The position numbers and the translations under genes were made by a program. 64,000 nucleotides of DNA from Nocardioides sp. Root240 (lineage in GTDB: Bacteria > Actinomycetota > Actinomycetes > Propionibacteriales > Nocardioidaceae). The notes under the pieces are model-generated. The model did not search any database, was not told the DNA's origin, and saw only the letters and a program-made list of their open reading frames with translations. This document shows, piece by piece, positions 7,518 to 17,590 of this stretch. The DNA lies in contig NZ_LMIT01000001.1 of assembly GCF_001428825.1 (NCBI RefSeq), positions 607,874-671,873 on the forward strand, read 5' to 3'. Each line of letters begins with the position of its first letter. The first letter of the stretch is position 1.

Positions 7518-8693
7518 ATGACGAGCCCGACTCCCCGAACCCGGACCCTCGCGGCGGCCGGTGTCGCCGCCTCCGTGCTGCTGGTCGGCACCGGCGCCGC
7601 GACGACGGCGGTCGCGATGCAGGTCCTCGACCGCGGCGGCGCCACGAGTGCCGGCAGCGCGACGCTGATCCCCTCGACGACCTCCCAGGACGACAGCGGC
7701 GTGGTCCCGGACCCGGGCAGCGTGCCGCAGCTCTCGCCGTACACCCGGCGGGGCCAGGGCTTCGACCCCGGCACCGGATCCACGTCGGACGAGACCACCT
7801 CCGACGCCACGGCCGAGCAGTCCGCCGGCATCGTCGAGATCACCTCGACGCTCGCCAACGGCACCGGCGCGGGCACCGGCCTGGTCCTCGATCAGGACGG
7901 CACGATCGTCACCAACCACCACGTCGTCGAGGGCGCGACCTCGCTGGAGGTCACCGACGTGTCGACCGGCCGCACCTACGCGGCGCGGTACGTCGGCGGC
8001 GACGCCGTCGCCGACGTCGCGGTCATCCAGCTCGAGGACGCCAGCGGGCTCACCCCGGTCGACCTCTCCGGCGACGCGGCCCAGGTCGGCGACACGATCA
8101 CCTCGGTCGGCGACGCGGGCGGCGACGGCGGCGCCCTCACGGCCGCGCCGGGCACGGTCTCCGCCCTGGGCCAGGACATCACCGTGCAGGCGACCGACGG
8201 CTCCAGCGCGGAGCTGACCGACCTGATCCGGATGGACGCCTACGTCGTCCCCGGCGACTCGGGCGGGGCCGTGCTCGACGGCGACGGCGAGGTCGTCGGG
8301 ATGAACGTCGCAGCCTCCAGCGGCTCCCGCCAGGTCACGGGCTACGCGATACCGATCGCGACGGTCTCCTCGATCGTCGACCGGATCGATGCGGGCGACG
8401 AGGGCGGCGACGTCGAGCTCGGCTACCACGGGTACCTCGGCGTCGGCCTCGCCACCAGCGCGAGCACCCCGCTCGTCGCGCAGGTCATCGACGGCACCGC
8501 CGCCCAGGACGCCGGCATCACCGCCGGCGACACGATCACCGCGGTCGACGGCACCTCCGTCCGTACCGCGCAGGCGCTGCAGGAGGCCGTCGCCGCCCAC
8601 GACGCGGGTGACCGCGTCACGATCACCTGGACCACCGCGTCCGGCGGGACCCGGTCGGCCACGGTCACCCTCGGCGAGGGACCCGTGTCGTAG
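7518..8693 (+). CDS. HtrA/DegP-like trypsin-type serine protease with PDZ domain
   Basis: The 391-residue protein has an N-terminal membrane anchor or signal (residues 8-35), a low-complexity Thr/Ser/Asp linker, and an S1C protease domain with catalytic H135 (TNHHV), D166 (VADVAVIQL) and S248 (VPGDSGGAV). A C-terminal PDZ domain (about 290-385, LGYHGYLGVGL to VTWTT) follows. This is the normal HtrA architecture with one PDZ. It should act outside the membrane on misfolded or signalling proteins. The start at 7518 precedes the hydrophobic segment directly; a longer upstream reading would only add non-conserved residues. Confidence 0.9.
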   Translation: MTSPTPRTRTLAAAGVAASVLLVGTGAATTAVAMQVLDRGGATSAGSATLIPSTTSQDDSGVVPDPGSVPQLSPYTRRGQGFDPGTGSTSDETTSDATAEQSAGIVEITSTLANGTGAGTGLVLDQDGTIVTNHHVVEGATSLEVTDVSTGRTYAARYVGGDAVADVAVIQLEDASGLTPVDLSGDAAQVGDTITSVGDAGGDGGALTAAPGTVSALGQDITVQATDGSSAELTDLIRMDAYVVPGDSGGAVLDGDGEVVGMNVAASSGSRQVTGYAIPIATVSSIVDRIDAGDEGGDVELGYHGYLGVGLATSASTPLVAQVIDGTAAQDAGITAGDTITAVDGTSVRTAQALQEAVAAHDAGDRVTITWTTASGGTRSATVTLGEGPVS

Positions 8694-8756
8694 CAGCTCT
8701 GTTCCCCAGGAGGGCCATTCCCTCAGGAGGACCAGTGCGCTGCCGATCTCGACCAG

Positions 8757-9920
8757 ATGCGCCGCACCGTCATCCTCGTCGGCGCCCTGGTGGCCGCTCT
8801 CCTCTCCTTGCGGCCAGCGGGCGCCGATCCGCTGAACACCGCGAACCCACTCCAGGACTCGGGTCCGTGGCAGTACTCGACCATCGCCACCAAGGCGAAC
8901 CCCGAGCTGCTGAACCACCTCGCCGAGACCGACCCGGTACGACGGGCGGCCCTCGGCCGGGTGGCCCTCACGCCGCGCGTGCGCTGGTTCGCGAACTGCG
9001 GATCCTGCAACGTCGCGACCGTGCAGCGGTCGGAGTCGGCGTACGTCGCGGACGCCCGGCGCGGCAAGCCGGACGCCCTGGTCCAGCTGGCGGTCTTCGG
9101 CCTGTGGCCCAACGGCGAGGTGGTCAACGGCAGGCGGCCGGCGATGTCGTGGTCGATGACCCGCTACCAGGCGTGGATCCGCCAGATCGCCGCCGGCATC
9201 GGCAACGCACGCGCGGCCGTCGTCCTCGAGCCCGACCTCGCGATCTCCGCCAACCACGGCGCCGACGGCCGCAGCCGGCCGGACCCGACGCCCGCGCTGC
9301 GGATGCGGATGGCCGCCTGGGCCGCGCAGTACCTCTCCACCGCGCTGCCCCGCACCACGGTCTACCTCGACGCCGGCTCCGCCGACTGGCTGTACGTCGA
9401 CGAGGCGGTCCGGCTGCTGAAGGCCAGCGGGATCCGGTACGCCCGGGGATTCGCCCTCGGCGCCACGCACTACGACTCCGTGGCGGCCAACGTCGCCTTC
9501 GCCGCGAAGGTCAGCGCCGCACTGGCGAAGGCGGGCATCCCCGGCAAGCGCGCGATCATCGACACCGCCGACAACGGCACGCCCTTCACGTGGGCGCAGT
9601 GGAACGCCCGTTGGGGCGATCGCTACCGCGCGACGGGCAACGAGCTCTACCTCTTCGACAACACCCCGACCTGCCGCTCCCGCACCGAGAAGGTCTGCCA
9701 GACGCTCGGCCACCGCCCGACCTGGACGCCCGTCGACGCCGAGGCCGCCAAGCTCGGCCTCGGCACCGACCACCCGGCGCTGCGCCGCCAGGCACGCCAG
9801 TACGTCGATGCCTACCTCTGGTTCGGCCGCGGCTGGCGCTGGATGCAGCAGGGCGGCAACGACCCGTACACCGAGGGCCGGACGGTGCGGATGGCGACGT
9901 ACTCGCGCTTCCGGCGGTGA
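8757..9920 (+). CDS. Secreted glycoside hydrolase family 6-like protein
   Basis: The 387-residue protein has a signal peptide (residues 1-23, cut near AGA) and a GH6-type barrel. The AAVVLEPDLA strand with D160 matches the family's V-EPD acid motif, TVYLDAGSADWL matches the YLDAGHxxWL strand, and IIDTADNGTPF is the equivalent of the ETSxNG loop. GH6 enzymes invert beta-1,4-glucan bonds. The canonical YDLPxRDCAA segment is replaced near residues 112-122 by AVFGLWPNGEV, so the second conserved Asp is not seen and activity on cellulose is uncertain. A GGAGG-like site is present upstream of ATG 8757. Confidence 0.8.
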   Translation: MRRTVILVGALVAALLSLRPAGADPLNTANPLQDSGPWQYSTIATKANPELLNHLAETDPVRRAALGRVALTPRVRWFANCGSCNVATVQRSESAYVADARRGKPDALVQLAVFGLWPNGEVVNGRRPAMSWSMTRYQAWIRQIAAGIGNARAAVVLEPDLAISANHGADGRSRPDPTPALRMRMAAWAAQYLSTALPRTTVYLDAGSADWLYVDEAVRLLKASGIRYARGFALGATHYDSVAANVAFAAKVSAALAKAGIPGKRAIIDTADNGTPFTWAQWNARWGDRYRATGNELYLFDNTPTCRSRTEKVCQTLGHRPTWTPVDAEAAKLGLGTDHPALRRQARQYVDAYLWFGRGWRWMQQGGNDPYTEGRTVRMATYSRFRR

Positions 9921-9927
9921 GCCCTGC

Positions 9928-9972
9928 GGCACCACCTACGTACGGGGAATGCGTAGTGGGATAGGTAGTGCC
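9928..9972. terminator. Possible hairpin after the GH6-like gene
   Basis: GGCACCACCTA (9928-9938) pairs with TAGGTAGTGCC (9962-9972) with one wobble position. It starts eight bases after the stop codon. There is no T-tract, so terminator function is tentative. Confidence 0.35.
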
Positions 9973-10012
9973 ACAGATGCCCGCACCCCCCGGATCGTCG
10001 GAAGGTGGTGGC

Positions 10013-10264
10013 ATGACCACCACAGTTGCCGCAGCGATCCGGACGGGGAGCGGCCACGACCACGAGATCGGAGCGCCGGCCCTCCGGACCGCGCTCGGCA
10101 ACGAGCTGCTGCGCCTGGCCGCGGCCGAGGACGCCCTGGCCGCCGAGGAGGCGAGCCGGGTGGCCTACTGGGAGCCCTGTCCCGGCAGCGTGGCCGGGCA
10201 CCGCGCAGCGGCACGAGTGCTCCGCGACAACGCTGAGCGACTGTTCCGCAGCGCAGCGGCGTGA
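10013..10264 (+). CDS. Small hypothetical protein (83 residues)
   Basis: This short gene has actinobacterial codon use with strong GC at third positions and a GGAAGG before ATG 10013. The product is Ala/Glu/Arg-rich and probably helical over residues 20-80 (ALGNELLRLAAAEDALAAEE). It has no signal peptide and no recognised domain. The next tiny gene starts 10 bases after its stop, so the two are probably co-transcribed. I do not recognise a function. Confidence 0.55.
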   Translation: MTTTVAAAIRTGSGHDHEIGAPALRTALGNELLRLAAAEDALAAEEASRVAYWEPCPGSVAGHRAAARVLRDNAERLFRSAAA

Positions 10265-10274
10265 GGTGAGCACG

Positions 10275-10421
10275 ATGACCTGGCAGACCATCACCGTCGC
10301 GGTCGACGACCTCGCGCGGGTGCTGGCCCGGCTCCGCGGATCCGGCGCGACCATCACGCACTGCACCCGGCGCGGCCACACCTGCGAGGTCACCTACTGC
10401 GGCTACCTCGACGCCGCCTGA
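10275..10421 (+). CDS. Tiny hypothetical protein (48 residues)
   Basis: The reading frame begins with ATG 10275 after a GAGGTGAG and ends at 10421. The product starts MTWQTITVAVDDLARVLARL and carries two cysteines in THCTRRGHTCEVTYC, a hint of a small metal- or disulfide-stabilised fold. It follows the 83-residue gene with a 10-base gap. It is too short for domain assignment and could be spurious, but codon bias and the ribosome binding site support it. Confidence 0.5.
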   Translation: MTWQTITVAVDDLARVLARLRGSGATITHCTRRGHTCEVTYCGYLDAA

Positions 10422-10611
10422 GCCTCCCACCTCACCCCGATCTGAAAATCCTTCGCCGCCCGCGACCCACCCGGCGTACCGTCGAGGGGTTGGCCACGGG
10501 CAGTGGACTCCAGCAATTCACGCCCTCGTGGCCGTCACGAAATATCCGGTGACGGCGGAGCGCCGACGATCAGACAGGAGCACGAGCAGTTTCGAGGAAG
10601 GAGGCGTCGCC

Positions 10612-11052
10612 ATGACCACTGTCATGCTCCTGAACGCCTCCTACGAGCCGCTCGGCACGGTCACCTTCCAGCACGCCGTCCGAATGCTCTTCCGCGAGGT
10701 CGCCACCGTGGAGGAGGCCCACGACGACCGGATGATCGGGCCGCACCCGTGGCCGCGGGTGATCCGTCTGGTGCGCTACGTCGCCGCGAAGTGGATGTAC
10801 CGGCCCGCCGGCTACTCCCGCTCGGGCGTCCTCAAGCGCGACCGGAACCGCTGCGCCTACTGCGGCCGCCACGCCAGCACCGTCGACCACCTGCTCCCCC
10901 AGAGCCGTGGCGGCAGCTGGACCTGGCTGAACACCGTCGCCGCGTGCAGCCCGTGCAACGGCCGCAAGGCCAACCGGACCCCGTCGGAGGCGGGCATGCG
11001 GCTGCTGCTGGAGCCCTACGCGCCGACCCGGGCGCAGCTCGCCCGGATCTGA
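10612..11052 (+). CDS. HNH endonuclease family protein
   Basis: The 146-residue protein ends in a zinc-type HNH domain: C81-x2-C84 (CAYCG), D92-H93 (VDHLLPQSRGG), N107 (TWLNTVAACSPCN) and C112-x2-C115, followed by KANRTP. This is the common actinobacterial McrA-like HNH protein of unknown role, probably a DNA nuclease or DNA-binding protein. AAGGAGG just upstream fixes ATG 10612. A 190-bp gap before it shows no other feature. It is convergent with the AraC gene, ten bases away. Confidence 0.9.
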   Translation: MTTVMLLNASYEPLGTVTFQHAVRMLFREVATVEEAHDDRMIGPHPWPRVIRLVRYVAAKWMYRPAGYSRSGVLKRDRNRCAYCGRHASTVDHLLPQSRGGSWTWLNTVAACSPCNGRKANRTPSEAGMRLLLEPYAPTRAQLARI

Positions 11053-11061
11053 GGCCTGTAC

Positions 11062-12075
11062 TCAGCCCGTGCTCCGGGAGGACCGACGGACCTCCCGGGG
11101 CGCGGCGCCGAACCAGCGCCGGCAGGCCCGCGAGAGCACGCTCTGCTCGCTGAACCCGAGCATCCCTGACAGCTGGCCGAGGGGCAGGTCGGTGTCGCGC
11201 AGGCAGCGCTCCGCCTCGTCGCGCCGCACGCCGTCGACGAGCTCGGCGAAGGTGATGCCCTGCGCGGCGAGGTGGCGCTGCAGGGTGCGCGGGTGCTGGG
11301 CGAGCTGCTCGGCGACCAGCTCGAGGCTCAGACCGCCGGTCGGCAGCATCCTGCGGACGAGACGGACCACGTCGTCCGTCGTACCGGAGCCGGAGCCGGT
11401 ACCCGTCGCGATCGTGTCGAGGTAGTCGCGGACGACCGCGTGCACCGCACTGTCGGCGTCCAGTCGGCGGGCCAGCACCGACGGGCGGAACCGGAAGCCG
11501 TAGTCGTCGACGCCGAAGTCGACGCGGCAGCCCGCCCAGCGGCGGTACGACGCCGCGTCGGTCAGCGGCTGGTGCTGCAGCTGCAGGGTGGTCGGCCGGA
11601 AGTCGTCGCCCGCCAGCAGGCGGAACACCCGCAGCGCGACGCCGAGCGCGAGCTCGGCCGCCTGGCGGTGGGGCGGTGGACGGTCGACGACCAGGCGCCA
11701 GGAGAAGCTCGCGAGCCGCTCGCGCTCGGGCACCCGGACGCTGACCGCGATCGCGGGGCTGTAGACGGCCATGAACTGCTCGACGGCCTGCAGCGCGTCG
11801 CCGACGGTGGCCGCCGTGCGGGCGGCGACGCCGACCGGGCCGAGGATCTCCAGGCCCTGCCGGTCCGCGAGGCGCCGGCCGAGGTCTCCGACGCGGGTGA
11901 CGGACGCGGCCGTCTCGAGGACGACGACCACGTTCCGGTAGCCGATGAACGTGTCGTGGTCCCCGATCGCGTCCGGCGACAGGTGCGCCGCGGCGAGCAA
12001 CGGCAACGGGTCGGTGCCCAGCTCGCGCACCAGCTCGATGAAGCCCTGCAGCGACGTGCCGCGGATCAGGGTCAT
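11062..12075 (-). CDS. AraC family regulator with arabinose-binding-type N-domain
   Basis: The 337-residue protein has an N-terminal ligand-binding region of the AraC-like type found in OruR-like regulators (about 20-200). It ends in an AraC helix-turn-helix pair (about 240-330: LSLELVAEQLAQHPRTLQRHL and DLPLGQLSGMLGFSEQSVLSRA). ATG 12075 is used because the preceding residues have no conserved match. It is divergent from the NTF2-like gene, which it probably controls; regulators of this type often respond to lipid or aromatic compounds. No operator repeat was identified in the 101-bp gap. Confidence 0.88.
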   Translation of the reverse strand: MTLIRGTSLQGFIELVRELGTDPLPLLAAAHLSPDAIGDHDTFIGYRNVVVVLETAASVTRVGDLGRRLADRQGLEILGPVGVAARTAATVGDALQAVEQFMAVYSPAIAVSVRVPERERLASFSWRLVVDRPPPHRQAAELALGVALRVFRLLAGDDFRPTTLQLQHQPLTDAASYRRWAGCRVDFGVDDYGFRFRPSVLARRLDADSAVHAVVRDYLDTIATGTGSGSGTTDDVVRLVRRMLPTGGLSLELVAEQLAQHPRTLQRHLAAQGITFAELVDGVRRDEAERCLRDTDLPLGQLSGMLGFSEQSVLSRACRRWFGAAPREVRRSSRSTG

Positions 12076-12176
12076 GTCGTCCAGAGTCAAGAACCAGTCG
12101 TGTGATGTCAAGCAGCGGGAGCCCGCCGCCGGGATCGTGGCTGCTGTCGATCCCACCCACGAACCGGAGGACAACC

Positions 12177-12767
12177 ATGGCCCGCTTCGACATCACCCGG
12201 ACGAACATCGCCGTCGAGCGCCTGCTCGAGACGACCGAGAACCCGCGGCACCGCTACCTGCTGCACGCCTACAACCGCCACCGCTACCTCGAGATGGCCG
12301 GGCGCTGGAAGGAGATCTTCGCCCCGGAGATGACCGTCGAGCACCCGATCTACCACTTCAACGTCTTCGGCATCAACACCGTCCTCCAGGGCGCCGAGGC
12401 CGTGCAGGCCGTGTACGCCGAGTGGTCCGAGACGGCGCAGTGCGTCTTCTACACCGACGACGAGGTGCTGGCTGTCGGCGACAACATGATCGTCTCGACC
12501 GCGACGATCTACCAGCAGACGCCGGGCGCCGTGCTCGTCGCCGCCGGTGCGCCGGTCGACCCGGCCGCGCACTACCTCGTCGCCAACGTCGAGCACATGA
12601 TCTGGCCCTACGACGACGAGGGCCGCCTGATCGGCGAGGACGTCTGGGAGATCGACGAGTCGAAGCGGCAGGTCATCCCGCTCGACCCGTCCGAGGTGCT
12701 CACCACCCAGCGTGCGGGCGAGCTGCTCGAGCCACTGATCCTGCCGCTCCCCCAGCGCCCGTTCTGA
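12177..12767 (+). CDS. NTF2-like/SnoaL-fold protein
   Basis: The 196-residue protein has the pattern of an NTF2-like alpha+beta cone. A helix contains RYLLHAYNRHRYLEMAGRWKEIF, which leads into the EMTVEHPIYHFN strand, and later strands carry CVFYTDDEVLAVGDNMIV and VANVEHMIWPYDDEGRLIGEDVW. Members include ketosteroid isomerases, dehydratases and binding proteins, so the reaction cannot be named. A GGAGG six bases before ATG 12177 supports the start. The divergent AraC regulator and the nearby cholesterol oxidase make a steroid or lipid role possible but unproven. Confidence 0.72.
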   Translation: MARFDITRTNIAVERLLETTENPRHRYLLHAYNRHRYLEMAGRWKEIFAPEMTVEHPIYHFNVFGINTVLQGAEAVQAVYAEWSETAQCVFYTDDEVLAVGDNMIVSTATIYQQTPGAVLVAAGAPVDPAAHYLVANVEHMIWPYDDEGRLIGEDVWEIDESKRQVIPLDPSEVLTTQRAGELLEPLILPLPQRPF

Positions 12768-12785
12768 CGGCCCGAGCGCCGGGTC

Positions 12786-12791
12786 TAGATT
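12786..12791 (+). promoter_or_regulatory. -10 element of a probable leaderless transcript
   Basis: TAGATT lies six bases before the GTG start at 12798, like the elements at 4835 and 16857. Confidence 0.45.
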
Positions 12792-12797
12792 GCGCCC

Positions 12798-13493
12798 GTG
12801 CGCACCTCGACCCGGCTCCAGCTCGCCTACGGCGCCCTCGCGGCGGCCGACACCCTGCTCGCGGGCTCGACGAGCCGCTGGGCACACCGCGCCCGCCACG
12901 TCACCAAGCCGCTGCTGATGCCACTGCTGGGCGCATCCCTCGCCACCGACCCCGCAGCCCGGACCTCGCCCCTGCGCACCAGCACCCTCGTGGCCCAGGC
13001 CGCCGGATGGGGTGGCGACGTGCTCCTGCTCTGCGAGGGCCCGAAGGCCTTCGCCGCGGGCGCCGGGTCCTTCGGCATCGGCCACCTCGCCTACATCAGC
13101 GGGCTGGCCCGCCACCGCGACGCGGGTACGCCGATCACCGCCAACCGGGTGGCCCGGGTGATCGCCGGCACCTGGGCGGTCAGCGGCCCGGTCATGGCGA
13201 TCGCCGCCGCCCGCAAGGAGCGGGCACTCGGTCCGACCGTGCTCGGCTACTCGGCAGTGCTGAGCTCGATGACGGCCGCCGCGAACCACCTCTCCCCCGA
13301 GCTCCCCCGCGACGCCCGCCTGCTGACGGCCGCAGGCGCCGGGCTGTTCCTGCTGTCGGACTCGGTGCTCGGCTCGCGGACGTTCGTGCTGACGGACCCG
13401 CCGGCCCGGATGGAGTCCGTGGTGATGGCGACGTACACGGCCGGGCAGCTGCTCCTGTGCGAGGGCGCCCGGCGGGCCGGCCACAAGGGGTAG
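12798..13493 (+). CDS. YhhN/TMEM86 family lysoplasmalogenase-like membrane protein
   Basis: The 231-residue membrane protein contains the YhhN signatures GWGGDVLLLCEG near residue 73, FGIGHLAYISGL near residue 96 and GAGLFLLSDSVLG near residue 180, with about seven hydrophobic segments. Characterised members hydrolyse the vinyl-ether bond of lysoplasmalogens; acidic residues in the GD and SDS motifs are the likely catalytic ones. The GTG start has no ribosome binding site and is preceded by a -10-like TAGATT, so translation is probably leaderless. Confidence 0.85.
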   Translation: MRTSTRLQLAYGALAAADTLLAGSTSRWAHRARHVTKPLLMPLLGASLATDPAARTSPLRTSTLVAQAAGWGGDVLLLCEGPKAFAAGAGSFGIGHLAYISGLARHRDAGTPITANRVARVIAGTWAVSGPVMAIAAARKERALGPTVLGYSAVLSSMTAAANHLSPELPRDARLLTAAGAGLFLLSDSVLGSRTFVLTDPPARMESVVMATYTAGQLLLCEGARRAGHKG

Positions 13494-15194
<1,701 letters not shown>

Positions 15195-15209
15195 CCCTCC
15201 GGTCCATGG

Positions 15210-15259
15210 GGGACGTCATACGAAGCGAGGGCTCTCGCCCACGCTTCGTATGACGTCCC
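15210..15259. terminator. Long perfect hairpin between convergent genes
   Basis: The arms at 15210-15227 and 15242-15259 are 18 bp and exactly complementary (GGGACGTCATACGAAGCG and its complement), with a 14-base loop. It lies between the stops of the cholesterol oxidase and RTX genes and would serve both strands; the length also fits a dispersed palindromic repeat. Confidence 0.75.
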
Positions 15260-15278
15260 GGCATCCAGACGGCGCAGG

Positions 15279-16679
15279 TCAGGGCGCCTGCTCGGGCGTG
15301 GGCGCCAGCACGTAGGAGTACGACACCACGGTCGCGCTGTCCGGCCCGTCCGGACGCACGGTCCGGCCGCCCTTGAGCGGAACCGTGAGGTCGGCCGGGT
15401 TCCACTCCTCGTACGCGACGCGGTCGGCCGCCCGGGTGCTCAGCTGGTAGTCGGAATCGCCCCAAGGGCAGGAGATCCGCCCCGGCTCGCGGAGGACGAG
15501 GCCGCCCCACTCGAAGGTGTACTTGTGGCTGACCTCGTCGAGCGACAGGGTCACGCCGAGGTCGCCGTCGGCGAAGTCGCCCGAGCCGGCGATCGTGCAC
15601 TCGCCGTTCTGGCCGAACCCGGTCCAGCTCCCGGTGACGCCGGTGGGTGCGGTGAAGAACCACGTGACGCCGTCCTGACGCACGTACTGCTCGACGTCGA
15701 CGCTCACCACCCACGACACCTCACTGGTGTAGTTGGTGCCGTTGGAGTAGTTCGACGTGCCCTCGAGGGTCAGCGTCCAGCGCGGCGGCAGCGCCTCGCT
15801 GTGGCAGGAGATCTTGACCTCGACGTCGGCCGCGCAGACGTCCGGGTCGTCGGGCGAGTTCTCCGGCCCACCGGGCGCCCCGCCGTGGCAGGTGTCAGTG
15901 CCCGGGCCTCCGTGGCACTCATCGATGCCGTCGTCGCCGTCGAGCCGGTCGTTGCCGGCGCCGCCGAGGAGCCGGTCGCTGCCCGGCCCGCCGTGCACCT
16001 TCACGTCGTCGCCCTTGCCGAGCACGATCAGGTCGTCGCCCGGTCCGCCGTCCGCACGGCCCGGGACGTCGGCGCCGGTCAGCTCGTCGTCTCCGTCGCC
16101 ACCGACGATCGCGACACCGCCTGCCCTCGCGGTGAGGAAGTCGTGGCCCGCGCCACCGTAGACCGTCGCACCGGCGGAGTCCGCGACCACGCGGTCGCCG
16201 CCCAGGTCGCCCCAGACCACCGCAGCACGAGCGGTGCCGGTCAGGATCCGGTCGTTGCCGTCGCCACCGCGCAGCTGCTGCCCTCCGGCGCCGCCGGTCG
16301 CCCCGCGGACCTCGTCGCTGCCGAGCCCGCCGGAGACCTTGTCGGCACCGCCGTTCGCCGTGATCCTGTCGTTGCCGGCGTCGCCGTACAACCGAGCACC
16401 GCCGGTCGTGCCGGACACGATCACGTCGGCACCGGCGCCGCCGCAGACGATGTCGGCGCCGCCGCGGCCGAGGATCCGGTCGTTGCCGCCGAGACCGACG
16501 ATGACGTCGCGACGCGTGGTGCCGCGCAGCACGTCGGCGCCGGCCGTGCCGACGATGGTCGCGCGGACACCGGCGCAGGTGGGCCGGGCCGCTGCGCCCG
16601 CCCCGGGCACGAGCGCCGTGAGGGGTACGACGGCCGCCGTGACGAGCGTGACCAGGGTCAGACTGGTTCGGGAATGCAT
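15279..16679 (-). CDS. Secreted RTX calcium-binding repeat protein (466 residues)
   Basis: A signal peptide (residues 1-31, ending near GAGAAA) is followed by about 230 residues of GGxGxDxxx-type repeats that form calcium-binding beta rolls. The repeats are partly degenerate, with inserts such as VSGTTGGARLYGDAG. The C-terminal 190 residues form a separate beta-rich domain with cysteine pairs (DVCAADVEVKISC, GECTIAG, RISCPWGD) that I do not recognise. ATG 16679 has AAGGAAG upstream. The role is probably a surface or extracellular structural or binding protein that folds on meeting calcium. It is not linked to type I secretion genes here. Confidence 0.85.
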   Translation of the reverse strand: MHSRTSLTLVTLVTAAVVPLTALVPGAGAAARPTCAGVRATIVGTAGADVLRGTTRRDVIVGLGGNDRILGRGGADIVCGGAGADVIVSGTTGGARLYGDAGNDRITANGGADKVSGGLGSDEVRGATGGAGGQQLRGGDGNDRILTGTARAAVVWGDLGGDRVVADSAGATVYGGAGHDFLTARAGGVAIVGGDGDDELTGADVPGRADGGPGDDLIVLGKGDDVKVHGGPGSDRLLGGAGNDRLDGDDGIDECHGGPGTDTCHGGAPGGPENSPDDPDVCAADVEVKISCHSEALPPRWTLTLEGTSNYSNGTNYTSEVSWVVSVDVEQYVRQDGVTWFFTAPTGVTGSWTGFGQNGECTIAGSGDFADGDLGVTLSLDEVSHKYTFEWGGLVLREPGRISCPWGDSDYQLSTRAADRVAYEEWNPADLTVPLKGGRTVRPDGPDSATVVSYSYVLAPTPEQAP

Positions 16680-16856
16680 GGGTTCTTCCTTGTTCCTTGG
16701 GGTTTTCGGGGTGCACCCAGCGTCGGGGCGGCCGTGGGCCGACCACCATCCCGAGCACGGGGGTGAGTGGATCTCCCAGATCCGTGGGGGTCCCGTTGCG
16801 CATGCGGGCCGAAGGTTGGGGGGTTTCACCCGATGTCGGGCGCCCCGCCCCGGACC

Positions 16857-16862
16857 TAGGTT
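16857..16862 (+). promoter_or_regulatory. -10 element of a probable leaderless transcript
   Basis: TAGGTT sits six bases before ATG 16869 and no Shine-Dalgarno is present between them. Confidence 0.5.
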
Positions 16863-16868
16863 CGCGCC

Positions 16869-17228
16869 ATGTCCCTGACCAGCACCGCAGCCGTCGCCGG
16901 CGTCGCCTCCACGGTGATCTTCGTGGGCAGCACCCTGCCCATGCTCGGCAAGGCCGTGCGCACCCGGGACCTCGGCTCGTACAGCCTCGGCAACCTCGGC
17001 CTGGCCAACGCCGGCAACATGATCCACTCGGTCTACGTGTTCAGCCTGCCGCCCGGACCGCTGTGGGCGCTGCACCTGTTCAACCTCGGCAGCACGCTGT
17101 TCATGCTGGTGTGGTTCCTGCGCTTCGGAGGCGCTCGCATGCATCGGATGCGTGCATTTCCGACCGCCGCACCCGTACCTACCCTCGCAAGTGGAAAGGT
17201 TTCACCAACCGCTGAGAGGTCGTCCTGA
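16869..17228 (+). CDS. SemiSWEET/PQ-loop-like small membrane protein
   Basis: The 119-residue protein has three predicted membrane helices (about residues 6-24, 42-60 and 64-86) in a SemiSWEET-like layout. The first helix has IFVGSTLPMLGKAVRTRDLGSYSLGNLGLANAGN, with the Pro and the conserved charged turn, and Asn residues face helix 2. SemiSWEETs dimerise and carry small solutes such as sugars. A hydrophilic tail of about 30 residues follows helix 3. Its stop is directly before the next ATG, so the two genes are probably one transcript. The substrate is unknown. Confidence 0.7.
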   Translation: MSLTSTAAVAGVASTVIFVGSTLPMLGKAVRTRDLGSYSLGNLGLANAGNMIHSVYVFSLPPGPLWALHLFNLGSTLFMLVWFLRFGGARMHRMRAFPTAAPVPTLASGKVSPTAERSS

Positions 17229-17229
17229 G

Positions 17230-17562
17230 ATGCGTGTCAGAACTGTGCTGGCCGGGGCCGCGTGCGCCCCGATCCTCGTCCTCGTCGGAGCCGGCGGCGC
17301 GTTCGCCGGAGAGGTGAAGGGACCGCCGGGCGACGACGGCTTCGCCACCGGCGGCTGGACGCCCATCGCGGGCTACCGCGCGAACTCGATCTGCGCGTTC
17401 TCCGGCCTCAACGCCTACCACCCGGGCAAGGAGGGCGTGTACGCCGGCCACGTGCAGAGCTACGGCGCGATCGTCTCGCAGGGCGGCAAGGGCGAGGCGC
17501 CGAGTCCGGGCGAGGCGTGCAACGGGCACACCGGCGAGCTGGCCGGCGGGGGCGGCGAGTAG
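17230..17562 (+). CDS. Small exported protein of unknown function
   Basis: The 110-residue product has a clean signal peptide (residues 1-25, cut after AFA) and a Gly-rich mature part of about 85 residues with two cysteines (NSICAFSGLN and GEACNGHTG) that could form a disulfide. The motif GWTPIAGYRANSICAFSGLNAYHPG resembles small exported proteins seen across Actinobacteria, whose role is not known. It starts one base after the stop of the SemiSWEET-like gene and is convergent with the second RTX gene. I do not recognise a function. Confidence 0.65.
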   Translation: MRVRTVLAGAACAPILVLVGAGGAFAGEVKGPPGDDGFATGGWTPIAGYRANSICAFSGLNAYHPGKEGVYAGHVQSYGAIVSQGGKGEAPSPGEACNGHTGELAGGGGE

Positions 17563-17590
17563 GCAGCGCCACGGACGGCGGTCGTCGGGC

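Noticed and set aside
6175..7521. 448-codon plus-strand frame opposite the hydrolase-LuxR gene
   Set aside because: It is the GC-skew shadow of the minus-strand gene, whose catalytic and HTH motifs are clear.
16662..16679. CAAGG pair before the first RTX gene
   Set aside because: The two CAAGG are seven bases apart, and the nearer one is part of the ribosome binding site.
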